From: Hoplostethus atlanticus | Lineage: Eukaryota > Chordata > Actinopteri > Trachichthyiformes > Trachichthyidae | DNA length: 64,000 nucleotides | Assembly (NCBI GenBank): GCA_034670405.1 | Contig: JAXDDX010000001.1 | Span: 12,695,501 to 12,759,500, forward strand | Direction of reading: 5' to 3' | Part shown: piece after piece, positions 21,561 through 34,600 of the stretch | Layout: each line of letters opens with the position of its first letter | How positions within the stretch are numbered: the first letter of the stretch is position 1 | The notes under the pieces: generated by a model | What the model was told of the DNA's origin: nothing | The model's database searches: none | Seen by the model: the letters and a program-made list of their open reading frames with translations, nothing else | Made by a program: the position numbers and the translations under genes

Positions 21561-21929
21561 TTTCTTTTTTTTCCCTCTCCCCTCTCCCTCCTGAACCATG
21601 ACCTCATCCTTAGTTCATGGAAGTGCTAAAGTGCACCTTCTGTATCCCCCCACCCCCGTTTTGCTAACAAATACCTAGCCTAGCAAATGTTAACCTATCC
21701 CTTCCCGACCACGTCACCTGGCCCGTTCAACCGCAGAAATAATTTGTATCACTGCACTTTAATGTCTCGTTTGTTCCTGGCGCTGTCACCCTCTGTCAGC
21801 TGCAGTGTCCCCTTGACCCGACAAGTAAACACTGACCGTCCCGCTCCCATGGAGAAAGCTGCCGCTGTCCCTTCACACATGGAGGCCAGCTGAGTAACAA
21901 GGCTACACCAAAGCCGTGCGGAGACAGAG
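21560..21929 (+). other. dusp8: Probable dusp8 non-coding first exon
   Basis: Sequence after the promoter ends in a strong donor, GACAGAG|GTGAGT, at 21929/21930. The transcription start is not visible. The frame at 21687-21893 begins with ATG and reads through CR- and SP-rich sequence to a stop; I take it as a chance or upstream frame, not a known protein. Confidence 0.5.
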
Positions 21930-23738
21930 GTGAGTGTGTGTGTGTATCGATTAGAATAGAAACTATGGTCGCTGCTGTCGAGAAAGCTAGCTCTGAAATG
22001 CGTTGCTCCCTTTACCCAGTTAGCTTACGTTAGCAGCGGCGGCTATCCGTGCCTGCATCCCCCGCTGCTGGTCTGTCAGTGCGCACACCACTATGCGCCC
22101 GCCTTATAATGGGATTTAAACCCGTCCAACCCGGAGTGATCGATTCCTTCTTTTTGACAAGCACCTCGTCTGCTCGTTTAGTATTGACTTGTTTTAAAGG
22201 TAGGTACAGTCTTGTGCATTTCTTTTCAATTTAATTCGCGCGCCGCTGCGTATAATCATAGCCTGTCCGATCAATGGTGTGTTCATTTTCGCATGCGGAG
22301 ATATCCACGCGTCACAACAACTTGACAGTACATATACACAGGAAAGGTTTCCAATTCAAACAATGTGCATTGAGCATTTCATTCTGATTTTACGGAAATT
22401 AAACAAACAGCCATTAAGAGCAATGAACACTGCCCGCATTATGTTCTATTCTTATTTCCAATCTAGGTCGGTTTATTATAGTGCGCTACGGCGCTCACCC
22501 TCCATCTCTCATATCTGCGGGGCATGAGGCATTGTTATTATCAGGCAGGCCATAATGTCCCATCTATTTCTTTGTGCGTCCTATCCCGTTTAGTGATCGA
22601 AATATTTGTGGTTATTGCAGTCTTCCAGAATGATTTTTTTCCCCACATTTATTGCATTTTATTTTTATGCAGCTTTTATGTTTTGTTATGAAGGCAAGAT
22701 ATTTGTTTCATTTGCATCGGTCTCTGTGTCGTGATCATTGTTATGATTGAGACTGGGGTAGGCCTAGTTTGTAAAGGCACCGTAAGCATTACCGCTCAGA
22801 TTGCAGCAACTAAACTGGGAGTGTAGGCTATTGACTAGACAACATCAAAAGGGTTTACACCTGGTTATGTTGTTTACATGTTAGTGATGGTGATGATAAT
22901 GATGATGATTTGGCTCCATAGCCAGTGTCCCCCCTACATATATTTACTTGGGATGACTCACCACAGTATCAGAGGCTAATCATGAATTGATTTTCCAAAA
23001 TGACATAATAACATATTAACAGCACCTCTTGCTCTTGAGGTTTTCCCCTGCTATTTATATCTTAGAAACCAGAGCCTGCCATCACCACATATTAACACTA
23101 ATATTGCTGCAGACCATTTTGTTATCTCAATCCAGCTATTTAAATGCATTTCAACCAAATACACATCCATCAATAGGCATTTATTCTAGGTGGATGTAGG
23201 TCAAAACAGGTCTAACACTGGGGTGAGATTCACACATTGAACACAAGAAGAAAAAGTGTTATGTTATCTCACTAGTAGTGCTGTAGAGAGTGAGGACTCC
23301 TTACTGGTTACCATGTTGTCTCACAAGTTTAAGATAGTGCCCTCCCCCTTCTCTCTCTGTATGTGTGCGCACATTTGTAGGTGTTTTCATGTCTGTGTGT
23401 GTTCCCGTCTGTGAGACTGTATATGGGTGTGTCAAAATTGTCAAAGTAAATTCTGCTCACAACTGATTCTGTGCAGGTTAATTTAAAAGAAAAATCTGCT
23501 ATTGAAGACACTATTAATAATCTTCCAAATAGCATTTTGAACATTACTATTACCCTTTGGTAGTAATTTGTCCAATATAATTTGGGGCCCTTATGTAATC
23601 TTCCTGCAACCCAAGTTTGGGTCCAGATCCAGACTTTGGAAAACACCATTCTTTTTTAGTTTTGGCATTGTGCTGGTTTTAGGCCTGAGTCTCTGGATGG
23701 GTGCATGCACATCTTTAAAGTGTTAATAGACAGCACAG

Positions 23739-23773
<35 letters not shown>

Positions 23774-24961
23774 GGACAGGTGGTATACTTTAGTCAATGA
23801 GCGGGATAATGGAACAGAGGAGAGGCCATGAGATGGCTCTGAAGTAATTGTTTATTGTCTACCAAACGATTCTCATGTCTCTCATTGTGTGAAACTGAGA
23901 GCCAGCCTTATATCAGTCTACTCGATGCTCTGGCCATGAATGACGTTATGCAGGGGGTTAATGAATAACCTGGATGATATTACCTCAGCTTTGGTTGTCC
24001 TCCAGTTGCTCTCTTTGAGTTTCCCTTTCTCCCTGCTGTGTGATATGGCATTATTGAGCTGGCCCATCATGCTTAGCTCATGGTTTTACGTGAAAGGCCT
24101 AGGGATGAGTTTCTCTGTGGATTATCCATTTTGTGAAGATAAAGTTACTTCCTCAACTTTGTGTTATTAACTTATTCCAGAGAACAAAGACTTAGCCCTG
24201 CTGTTTTTATCAGTCTTTTGTAAAAGTAAAGCCTGTTGGACCTGTAGATGATTTGCTTGTATTCTACTTGGCAAGCTTGCAGAGAATGGATATGTGGCTT
24301 TGGGATTTCCTTTTTACCTCCCCAGTCAGAAAACAGGATATTTCAGTGTCATCTTTCACCATGGTAACATTACCTACAGTATATGCAGCCTAGCCCAGAG
24401 CCTCAACTTCTCTCCACACTTTGTTTGAGCACTGCCAGTATAGTAGAAACATCCCGCAAAAGCAATTTGTCAGAGTGAACTGAAGGACGTCAAGCAGCCA
24501 AGCAATGTGTTGAACATGTCCAAGTAATTGCACCAGTTTTTCAAAGGTTTACATGACTTGACCTGGCTAGCCTGTTTTGTGAGAACAAGAAGGGCATGTG
24601 AAGTGTGAGCAGTGGGAAGTGAGGCCAAGTTATGATGTAAGCTCCGTATGAATGCTGTTGTGGTATCCGTGTACCGAGTTACATTATCTACAGTTATGCA
24701 GTTATCTAAAGTTATCTGTAGAATCTCGTCATTGGATAGTAAAGGTCAGCTCATATCAGCCGTACAGCTCCAGCTATAGGCCAGTGTATCCCTAGTCTGT
24801 TGACTGGTTTAGATGGCACTGCAGCAGTTAGTTTTATCTCTATCCCCTCTGGTATCCAGATCCAGCACCACCACCAGTAGCATCCCATCAGCCTCCCTGT
24901 GCCCCCTGATCGCCCCAACCGGGCTGTTTCTATGGCAACCACTGAATCTGCTCCAGACCTG

Positions 24962-24978
24962 TTCTCTCTCTCTCTCTC

Positions 24979-25012
<34 letters not shown>

Positions 25013-25101
25013 TCTCTCTCTCTCTCCTCTCTCTTTCTCTCTCTCTCTCCTTCTCTCGCTCTCTCTCCTTCTCTCGTTCTCTCTTCTCTCTCTCTCCTCT
25101 C
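24962..25101 (+). repeat. CT-rich imperfect microsatellite
   Basis: 140 nt of CT repeat with TTCTCT and CCT interruptions. The frame of about 180 codons that crosses it is leucine/serine repeat. Confidence 0.95.
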
Positions 25102-27645
25102 TGCTTGTTTTCCTCTGTTCTGAGAGAGCCTCACTCCTGATTGCTGCCTATTTTAGTTGGTTTGTTTTCCTCCTTATTGTTCCTTCCTGGATACAAGATG
25201 GAGGAAGAAAAAGGGTTGTGGTTATTATGCTGAGTAAGCATGCTGAGGTTTGGGTTCCCTCTCTACATCATCTCTCATCCCTTTTTTTTTGTCCCTGTCC
25301 CTACCTCACTTTCTCGCCCTCTCTTTGCATCCTTTCTTGTCCAGACAAACACAGTCCGCCGTGATAGAAAGCGTAGAAAGATGCAGAGCACCAGTCTCTC
25401 TCCTGCAACGCCACACATGTAAACCTGCACACTGCTCCCCTCCCCATCCTTATCCTCTGCACAAGATAAAGAAAGAATGATAGAGAGGGAAGGAGGGATA
25501 CAGCGAGAAAAAGAGAGAGGCAGGGAGGGTAGGAGGGTGGCAGAGCAGACTCTGTCGCCATTAGACATATGCAGCGTCAGATGTTGTGCTCAGCAGCAGA
25601 GAAAGAGAGAATTTCACACCCCTGGATGCTGTGAGCTGTTTGGCTGAAGGGTTCTACACCACGCAAGGTATGGTATAACAGGTTATAACGCTGCTAGTGT
25701 TAGAGGCATTGGTGTTGCAGTGGGACTTAGTACTTATCTTATTGCAGAGTGCCTGCTGGGAAAACTAGGGGACTGTGACTGTCAGTATGCCCAGTGCTGT
25801 CTAGCTGCAGGTCACAAGAGTGTGCTTTGCTGAAGGTATTACTACAGAAAGCTGCATTCAGTTATTGCTAAAGTCGATTAGATTGAGATATTTGTTTGTG
25901 CTGTTTTTTTTTTTTTTAAACCTACTTAGACAAATGAAAGCTGCATTAAATGTGCACAGTGTACTGTGTGTGTAGTGCATCCCTTCATTGACTTAGTATC
26001 CTATTTGATGTAACCTAGATTTTCATTGTTCTTGTGTCCTCTCAGGCCGATGCCTTCTGATACAGCAGGAGTTCCTCTATGATTACAGAGTAGGCAGTTG
26101 CCACAGTGCTCTCAATCTATCGAGATTTTCCTCCGTGTTCCTGCGATGCTGTGCTTGCATCAGGCAGGTTGCCAGGCAGCGATAGATAGATAGATATAGG
26201 CCATAGGTGAGGGAAGTTACCTAAGGGATCCTAAGAGGAATGGCACATTCCTGTCCACTGTGACGGTTGACCTGTGCTGTTTTAGATCTGGTAATCGTCC
26301 AGGTAAAAAGAATGTTATTGCTCATATCATGTTTACTGGACTTGTAGACCTTGTATGCATGCAGGTGTTTTTATAGGAACGTTTGTGATGCAGTACAAAG
26401 CCAGGAAATTACTGGTTGTCTGCTGACCTCTCTCGCTCTCGGTCACTCACTCTCTGTATCCATTGCTTTCTCTCTCTTTCTCTTCTCTATCAAGCGGTCT
26501 CTTTCTCGTCATCTCTTCCTCTCCGCTCCATCTTCACGCCTGCCTGTCCCCTCCCTAGCCTTGAGCTGGCTGAGTTGCTAGGCTGAGAGATCCTCGCTGA
26601 ATAACATCCTTCCCTCCCTCCCTCCCTCCCTCCTCCTGCCTCGTCCTGCGGAGGTGGTGTCAGAGCCGAGGTGAAAGGTTAGAGAGTAGCGCTGCCTGGA
26701 CTTCTTCCCAAGACGCTACTGACCAGAACACACTCTGTTTCTCCATCTCTTTTTCTCTCTCTGTCTCTCGTTATGTCTGTCTCTCTCTCTCTCTCTCTCT
26801 CTCCTCTCCTCTCCTCTCTCGCCTACTTCCTCACCAATGTTCTACTGTGCCAAATGTTTTGTTTTTCTCACTCACATAGACCGTTTTGTTCTGTCTTTTC
26901 CTTCTTCTCATAGCCTCCATGAAGTCTCATTATCACAACGAGATCTTTCTCTTTCTTTTCTGCTATTTCCCCTCCTTCGTCTTCCCCTCCTTCCACCCTC
27001 TCCTTTTCTTTGCTCCATGGAGTGGGCATACAAGAATGTCATGCTATAGCAAATGTGATGGATGATTAATATGATGGTGCATTTCTGCTGTCAAGGAATG
27101 CTTGGAGTACAAGGCTGTTGTTGGTCTTCTCGCTCTTATCCTTCTCCTAGATGAACAAATCTCTCTCTCGCTCCTCCTCACTATCTATTTCTACATCACC
27201 TGCTCCCATACTCTCCCTTTTCGACTGAGGTTTAAACCTCCATTTAGGCTTTGGGGTAAATGAGAGGAGGCCCATTTATTTTTCATGACACCACGTGCCT
27301 GCGGATGAATAAAACAACACAACTGCATTCACATTCTGACCTTCTCACTGGTCGCTTGGCACCTGGTTGACCGAGGAAGTGGTCGTCAACCCACCTTTTG
27401 CCTGTCATCTCAGATGGCACTATGGTTTTGTAATGGGTTTATGTGCACCCTGCCGTATGCACATGCGCACGTGTGTGTGTGTGTGTGTGTGCATGTGTGT
27501 GTTATGTTAAATGTATGGGTGCTGTGCTTGGTGTGAGAACGGAGCAGATCGGCGTGATTAGATAGTGATAGATAGCAGGAGAACGTTAATCAAGTTTACA
27601 GTTGAGTCTCGGTGGCACGCACACACTCACGCGCTCACTCGCATA

Positions 27646-27647
<2 letters not shown>

Positions 27648-27689
<42 letters not shown>

Positions 27690-27820
27690 ATGCCACACAG
27701 GCCATTCGTCTGTCCAGACCTGCTCTCTGAATTCCCCTAGCTTAATTTATCTCACGCCCTCAGTTTCCTGTTTCATGAGCTGCCACACAAGAGACCTTCC
27801 ATCAATAACAACCAGTATGT

Positions 27821-27872
<52 letters not shown>
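27648..27872 (+). repeat. Two (CA)n microsatellites
   Basis: CA at 27648-27687 and 27825-27872 with unique sequence between. Confidence 0.95.
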
Positions 27873-27873
<1 letters not shown>

Positions 27874-28492
27874 AGTTCTATTGTTGTGCATGTCTTGTGT
27901 TTGTCATTGGCTTTGTATTTGGATGTGTGATATTCCCCCAGATATCAGGACAGTTAAAGCCCAGCGGATGATCCAAGGCTTTTGAAGTCCTAAAATAACT
28001 GTTTTATACCCTTGTTTAGTATCACGGTTATTTTTACATGCAGGGTGCTCAAAGTCCGCCAATTAGTGAGGGACTATAAATGTACAAAAATACAGCGTAC
28101 ACTTGACTTTGGTGTTGAAATGTATTGTTTGTTATGTCATTGAAACCTTGAAGCAAGAGGGTTGGATTATTTTCATCCATTGCATTGGCACGATTGGACT
28201 GGAGTGCGAGGACGAGAGGTGATCATGCCCTTGATATCTGATCATCAGCTGTCAGGTCATCAGCATCTCAGCACTGACAATGGCACATTTGACTGTCACT
28301 GCTTGCCAATAATAGCAATGTAATAATGCCATGCTTTGTAATAAAAGGCTATATTTGCAGCAGTGGATTTAGGGAAGTTATCAGAAGCACAGAGTGTGAT
28401 AAAGCCTTTCTATTCTCACTGTTGGATCTAATTATCTATCTTTATTTTCTTTTTCTTCTTTTCCTCACTTCTTCATACTTTCTGCAGGCACC

Positions 28493-28537
28493 ATGGATCT
28501 CCCAACGCCTGCTCCAGTGGTAGCCGTCCTCCACTGA
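28493..28537 (+). CDS. Upstream ORF candidate in the dusp8 leader (14 codons)
   Basis: ATG in a perfect Kozak context (CACCATGG) followed by LPTPAPVVAVLH-type codons and TGA at 28535-28537. It lies in the mRNA only if the acceptor at 28486-28487 is used. No protein function is claimed. Confidence 0.25.
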   Translation: MDLPTPAPVVAVLH

Positions 28538-28654
28538 CCTCTCCTACTCCTCTTCCTCCTTCTCCTTTCCTATTCCCCCCTCTCCACTTATCCATCCCTG
28601 TCGCTTCTCACCCACCCTACCCCTCCCCCTTACTACCCTACATCTCTGACCCAG

Positions 28655-28919
28655 GGTGGCCTCGCAAGGACCCCTTGACATCATGGCCGGAGAGAAAGGG
28701 CCGAGTAAGCGGAGCGCCATGGACATCAAACGCCTGGCGGGCCTCATCCAGAGAGGAACGGGACGTTTGCTGGTGATTGACAGCAGGACGTTCTCTGAGT
28801 ACAACGCGTCCCACGTGCAAGGTGCGGTCAACGTTTGCTGCTCCAAGCTGGTGAAGAGGCGCCTGCAGCAGGACAAGGTGTCTGTCACTGAGCTGCTGCA
28901 GCCCAATGGCAAGGTTAAG
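28655..28919 (+). CDS. dusp8: dusp8 first coding exon: rhodanese half with KIM
   Basis: Coding begins at ATG 28683 (28 nt of leader if the acceptor at 28654 is used). It encodes [20 protein letters not shown], then [17 protein letters not shown] and [14 protein letters not shown]. It ends K|GTAGGT in phase 0. A second good acceptor lies upstream (TTCTGCAG, exon from 28488) and would add a 14-codon upstream frame to the leader. Confidence 0.93.
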
Positions 28920-31408
28920 GTAGGTTGAAGGCTCAGCAGACCTGACAGTTCATGGGTTTTGGGGGTCAATCAAGTTTATAAATTGAGTGATTTATGTGTT
29001 GAGTAAATGCCATCACCCACAAACCAACAAAACCCATTCAGCAACAGATTATGTGGCTTTAAAAATGCTTAGGTGTCAAGTGGACTTTTTAATCTGACAT
29101 GCAGAAAGGAAAACCTGGTAACTCTTCTTGCAAATGAGGGTGGCGAAAGAAAAGTTCCATTTATATAAGAGGCAAGTCAGCATGAAATTGTTAGTCTCTG
29201 CATACACAAGTAGCAGAATGAGCAAGGGACTGCAAAACACGGCGGATACAATACGACGGAGACGACTGTCACAAAATATCCTGTTGAGGAATTTCTTGCA
29301 TTCTGCCCAAACAGACAGAGACCCAGTAGGTCCACGGCTCAGGGGTCAAGGGTTAAAGTTTAGGGGTTACCCTATAAACTATAACTATGTATTCTGCATG
29401 TACGTGGCAGGACGTATGTGATGAGGAGGCTGTATAAAATGACTTAGTATGAAAGCCTAAGCCAGGCCAGCCATTGAATGACTATGACTATGAAATGCCA
29501 TCATCTCATATATACAGTAGTAGAGGCTACTGAACGAAAAGGGTATTTCCCTACGGGGATCAATAAAGTATCACATTATCGTCTTTATATTTATTACAGC
29601 ATATCTGAGGATCAGAACATTCCCGACATCCTGAGCCGTGTTCCAGTACGGTTTCAGTTTGGGCCTCTGAGCCAGTCCAGGCCTGCACCAGTTCAGCGGG
29701 TGCTATATTTGGCGGAGCGGGTGTACTGTAGGTTTATTGCTTATCAGTGGCCCTGAAATCGGATCCTCCCGTTTTCCATGACTTCTGCTCTGAATATGAC
29801 AGCCTTTTTTCCATGGCCTGTCCACCCATGGCATGCTAACTCCTGTATTTTTAGTCGCTGTGTGAAACTGAAGGAACTCTGAGAGGGGAAACCTAAGCAC
29901 GGGGGTGAAGTGTGTGTGGGGTTGTGTTTTGTGTGCATGTATCACCTAACCATTGGGACCCTTGTAACAACAAAGCTGTGGAAATGGCCTATAAAACTCT
30001 TCTTCCCAGCTGCACTAAAGTCCCGATCTGTCATATAGGCCGATGACTCATACCAGGATGACAGAAACATCGGGCGGGGCAGGGATTTTTTTTTTTGAAT
30101 GGTTTGAATGGCTGTTCAGAAAATGCTGCTGTTGTTTTTTTGTTTTTTTTACTTCCTTGTTGGCAGGAGCAGGCCGAGTGTCTGACCTGCCATGCATGTG
30201 TGCGTCTCATAGTCCTTCTCATTCTGCTTAGCCTACTTGTGGGAGTGATTTATCACCTGCTCCCTATTGGTAGATATCAGTCTGAGAGTTGTAGGTGGCT
30301 GACTGACTGACTCTTTCCATCTGGTAGGAGGTAGACAACTTTAATCACCAAAAGCACCCTGCCCACCAAATGGCAAATAATTATAGATTATTGCTGTATA
30401 TTATTGCTCAGCTGGTCCTGAGAATTAGAGTTAATGCTTGTAGGTGACTGACACTTTCCACACGGTCCGATGGTAAAATGGAGGAGAACTGTGGATTATT
30501 GTTAACTTCTGAAGCCAAGTGACCTTTATTTCAGCTAATAACATCTGCATAATTGGTACATTGGCTGAGAGTCCCCATGCGCCTGCTGTTTCTCACTGAC
30601 TCTCAATTATACCAATTACTTTTAATTCAGCTTTATTGGAAGGGCTTCTGGCAGTCAAGCCCAAATGCATTTCTTCTCACCCAAGCTTTTACCACTATTA
30701 ACTTGACAAGGATCTTGTGTAACACTATGAGCACTGGTTAATGTCTGCTAGACGGAGCTACACATACACTACATGGACAAAAGTATGCGCACACCCCTTC
30801 TAATGTATATAATGGAATAATGGTCTGGGGTTTTCCATGGTTCGGCCCCTCAGTTCCAGTGAAGGGAAATCTCAACGCTACAGCACACAATGACAATCTA
30901 GACTGTTCTGTGCTTCCAAATTTCCTTTCCTGTTTCAGCATGATGATGCCCCCGTGCACAAAGCGAGACCCATACAGAAATGGTTTGTCAAGATCGGTGT
31001 GGAAGAACTTGACTGGCCTGCACAGAGCCCCGACCTCAACCCGACTGCGAGCCAATCAGTGCCCAATCTCACTAAACTAGCGATTTAGTTTAGCTTCATT
31101 GATATTCTATGACCCACGCAGTTTGTGGATTTATACAGAAATAAACATGAACAAAAGTTGGACACGAGGGTCCCCAGAGCTCCTGAAGGTAGAGAGCTTT
31201 TGGATCTAGTCTGACTTTGATGTATGGCACCAAAGTATGGCTGCAAGATGCAGCTGAGAAACAGACGTGGGTCTGGGTCTGTGTTGGTGTGTTGGGTCTG
31301 TCTCTCTGTGGGGCCTAACGGTTGGCAGGTCTCACACTGTGGCACCCTATAGAGTCCTCCTGCTCTTTCACTGTGTCTCTACTCACACTATCTGGTGTTT
31401 TATCTCCC

Positions 31409-31455
<47 letters not shown>

Positions 31456-31572
31456 GTCTGTCTCTCTGTCTGTCTCTCTGCCTGTCTGCCTGTCTGTCTG
31501 TCTGTCTGTCTGTCTCTCTGTCTGTCTGTCTGTCTCTCTGTCTCTCTGTCTCTCTGTCTGTCTGTCTGTCTC

Positions 31573-31608
<36 letters not shown>

Positions 31609-34600
31609 CCCCCAGCCTCCCACCACCAATCCTTTCCTTCACTATCCCCATAATTCACTCCTTTTCCTCCTCTCTTCCGCTCCCTATCTGATGTTGCCCC
31701 ATGGTTGGCTTGTTGTTATTATCTACTCCCCACCCCACCCCCAGTAAAGAGGATAATGCTTGCGATTAATGCTAGGCTGGATAAAGCTGGAACTAGCCGG
31801 GTGAGAGAGGAGGGCCAGGCGGCCCCAGACTCTTTTGTTATTGGCTAAGCATGACATCATCCCTTTTGTGTGGCCACTGGCAGGCCGCGGGCTGGGCACG
31901 TGCAGACTGGCTGTGTGGTGTTAAAGCCGGCTCCCAGCTACCCCCTCCACACACACACCCCTCCATCCTCTCTACCCCCCACAGGGCTCTCGGCATCGCC
32001 AGGGGCTGCCTCAGCCAGCCAAGACAGCAAAGGACACCATTGTGGCTCTTTGTTGGGGAAGTGAATGTAGGAAGCGGGAGAGTGGCACTGAGGGTATTCA
32101 TGGGTGGGCTGCTGTCTCTGCATCCTCCCCGGCTGCCTCCCGCCTCACATCCCATTGAGAACTAATAGCGTGCATCCCCCAAGGCACACTCACCCTCTTT
32201 CATACCACCATCGCTTCAGTTGATTGAGCTGAATGAGCATCCATGACCAGTACAACAGCAATCAAAATGGTGTCCTCTTTCCTCACTCCTTCACATCCCA
32301 TCCCTTCATAACCCCTGTCTGCTTGATAGCACAGGCTCTCTAATAATGTAGGTCTCTCTAGTAATGTAGGTCTATGGGTGGGTGGACCTCTACTGGGGGT
32401 GGGATGGCACAGGTTTGGCAGGCAATGGGGCTTCCTAGTACATTTTCTGTCAGGCTCGAGGGCAGGTGGGTGGTTTCTTGGCTTAAGCCTGGCTAATCCC
32501 TGCTGCTATGAGCGTAGGAGGCAGCCATGCAGGCAGGCAGGCCTGACAGATGGACCAGAGGTTATCACTACCAGCAGCTAGCCTGGGGAAGCACCCTTCC
32601 CGTATGGAGGCCTCTTTAGATAGGACTGAGAGTAGTAGGGAGAATACAGGTGCAGCCTACTCAGACTGACTGACAGACAAGCAAGCAATAGACATGCAGA
32701 CAGGCAGACATTACTGTCACAGCTAGGCTATCGCAGGCTGAAATGTGCTCAAACGTTGAATGTTTATGACCACAAGTTCCTGGCAGAAGTCTTGGTTAGT
32801 TTTTACAGCACATTGGCAGGAAGACATTATTGTCAGGCTACCTCAGGACTTGTGGTGGAGGCCTCGGGTGCGCTAGAGGCATAGCTGTGGCTGCGATCTT
32901 AGGAGTCAACATTTTAAAGACCAGCTCATGATCGTGTTTTCCTAGTTGGGGAGTGATTTACTATTTATTTGTGTGTACTATTGTATATGTCCTAATAAGT
33001 TTGCTAATACTAAATGTACACTAAAACACTGACGCTTTGATTTAGTTGCTTTATTTTGTGTGCTTAGACAGTAAATTGTTTGTACTGTTATTGACATCAA
33101 AGTCCCACGGCTATAATTACACTGTCCAAGTATGTGTTCAAGTGTTGTGATATCAACATGTTAGTCATAAGGATGAACATTAGCCTGATGAGCATTGTCT
33201 GGTAGAGAGATGTAGTGAGGCGATGGGTCTCTGATCTTGTCTGTGATCTTAATTGGTTGGTTTGGCTGAGTGCCCTAGCTACCTAGCTGTGGGGGAGACT
33301 GCACGTGACCGACTAATCCATTTATTCAACGAGGGAGATCTCCCATCAATTCAACTGATGACACACCATATGCTGTGTCCATCTTCCTTGTGAAGGACGC
33401 TGCGGAATTTAATGGTACATCATGGGACATTGGGTGATTTTGAACACATTTCTGCCACTGTTCCTGGAATTGTGTAATGTAAAAAAAAAAAGAAATACCT
33501 CTGCCTGTAATTTGCACAGTGAAGAGATAAGGTCATTTGGTCACATCTTTGGAAACTCCCATGTAGTGAGCCACATTTGGTACAGAAGTTTCCAGTAACT
33601 GTAGCATCTCAAAATGAAGGACAACACATAAATGTTTCATGTGTCATCTTGACAGCAGCGAGACTGTTTGGGAACTTACTTGATGACTCACTGTGTGGAT
33701 TGTTTTGATTACCCAGAGGGCAAACTCAGGGAATTTTTATGTTTCATTCACATTTTTCTTACTGTTAAGTTCAAACAAAGATACTGTGGCTGAAGGTGGT
33801 TTTCTACAGAGCCGGATATCATTTGTTTTTTTCCAATGAGGTCATGGCATGAATCATTGTTTGTTTTAAAGATCCTACTGTTTGACATAGACACACACTC
33901 ATCCGAGCTAGCCTCTATGCTGTGCACATACAATACTGCACACTAAAGTAAGCAAAAAACATGTTATTTCATTGATGCACAATATCGAGAGCAACAGAAA
34001 GACTCAGATATATGATTTGTTGATAGGAAACTGGAGGTTCAGCATGCCTGTGCAACTTTTAAACAGGAGTTTTAAGGGTGTGCGTTTTAAACAAGGATGT
34101 AAAATCTGGCACCGATGGGCGAGGACAGGGTGGTGAAAGTCCCTGATGCCTGTGTGCATGTGCAGTGTGAGGTCATCGTTGGTCATTTGAGTGATTTGGT
34201 CACCTGATCCGGTCACACCCTCACACTGTGAATGTCACAGAGGACCTTTGCCCTGACGCATATGAGTCCTTATGAGCACACACTCCCACCAGGCCCCACA
34301 TAGGCTCTGCATTCACACACTCAAAGTCATACTTGTATGCACATACACACAAGCATGCAATTTCTCACACACAGACACACACCTACACAAACATACATGG
34401 ACGTGGCAGCTGTTAGTGTCATTCAGTGACATCATCTGGCCCTGTGGTGATCTCTTTATAGAGGGGAGCGGTATATATATCGCACCCTGTATGGTGGACA
34501 GATCCACTGCCAAGAGAATCCACTGTCTGTGGCAGCAGGCCCTCTATCTGTATGTAATGTACTGTATGTGTGTGCGCGCCTTGTAGCAGCTCTTCATTTA

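Larger units (their letters stand above)
21930..28654 (+). other. dusp8 first intron
   Basis: About 6.7 kb. It includes CA (23741-23771), CT (24962-25101), CCCT (26612-26632), GT (27470-27500) and CA (27648-27687, 27825-27872) repeats. No coding exon is recognised. CAAG|GTATGG at about 25667 could be the donor of an alternative 5' exon, but nothing else supports it. Confidence 0.55.

Noticed and set aside
24813-25364. 183-codon frame
   Set aside because: The core is a CT repeat (LSLSLSL); the ends do not match a protein I know and no splice or leader context supports it.
31267-31747. Overlapping cysteine/leucine/serine-rich frames on both strands
   Set aside because: They are all frames of the CTGT tetranucleotide array.
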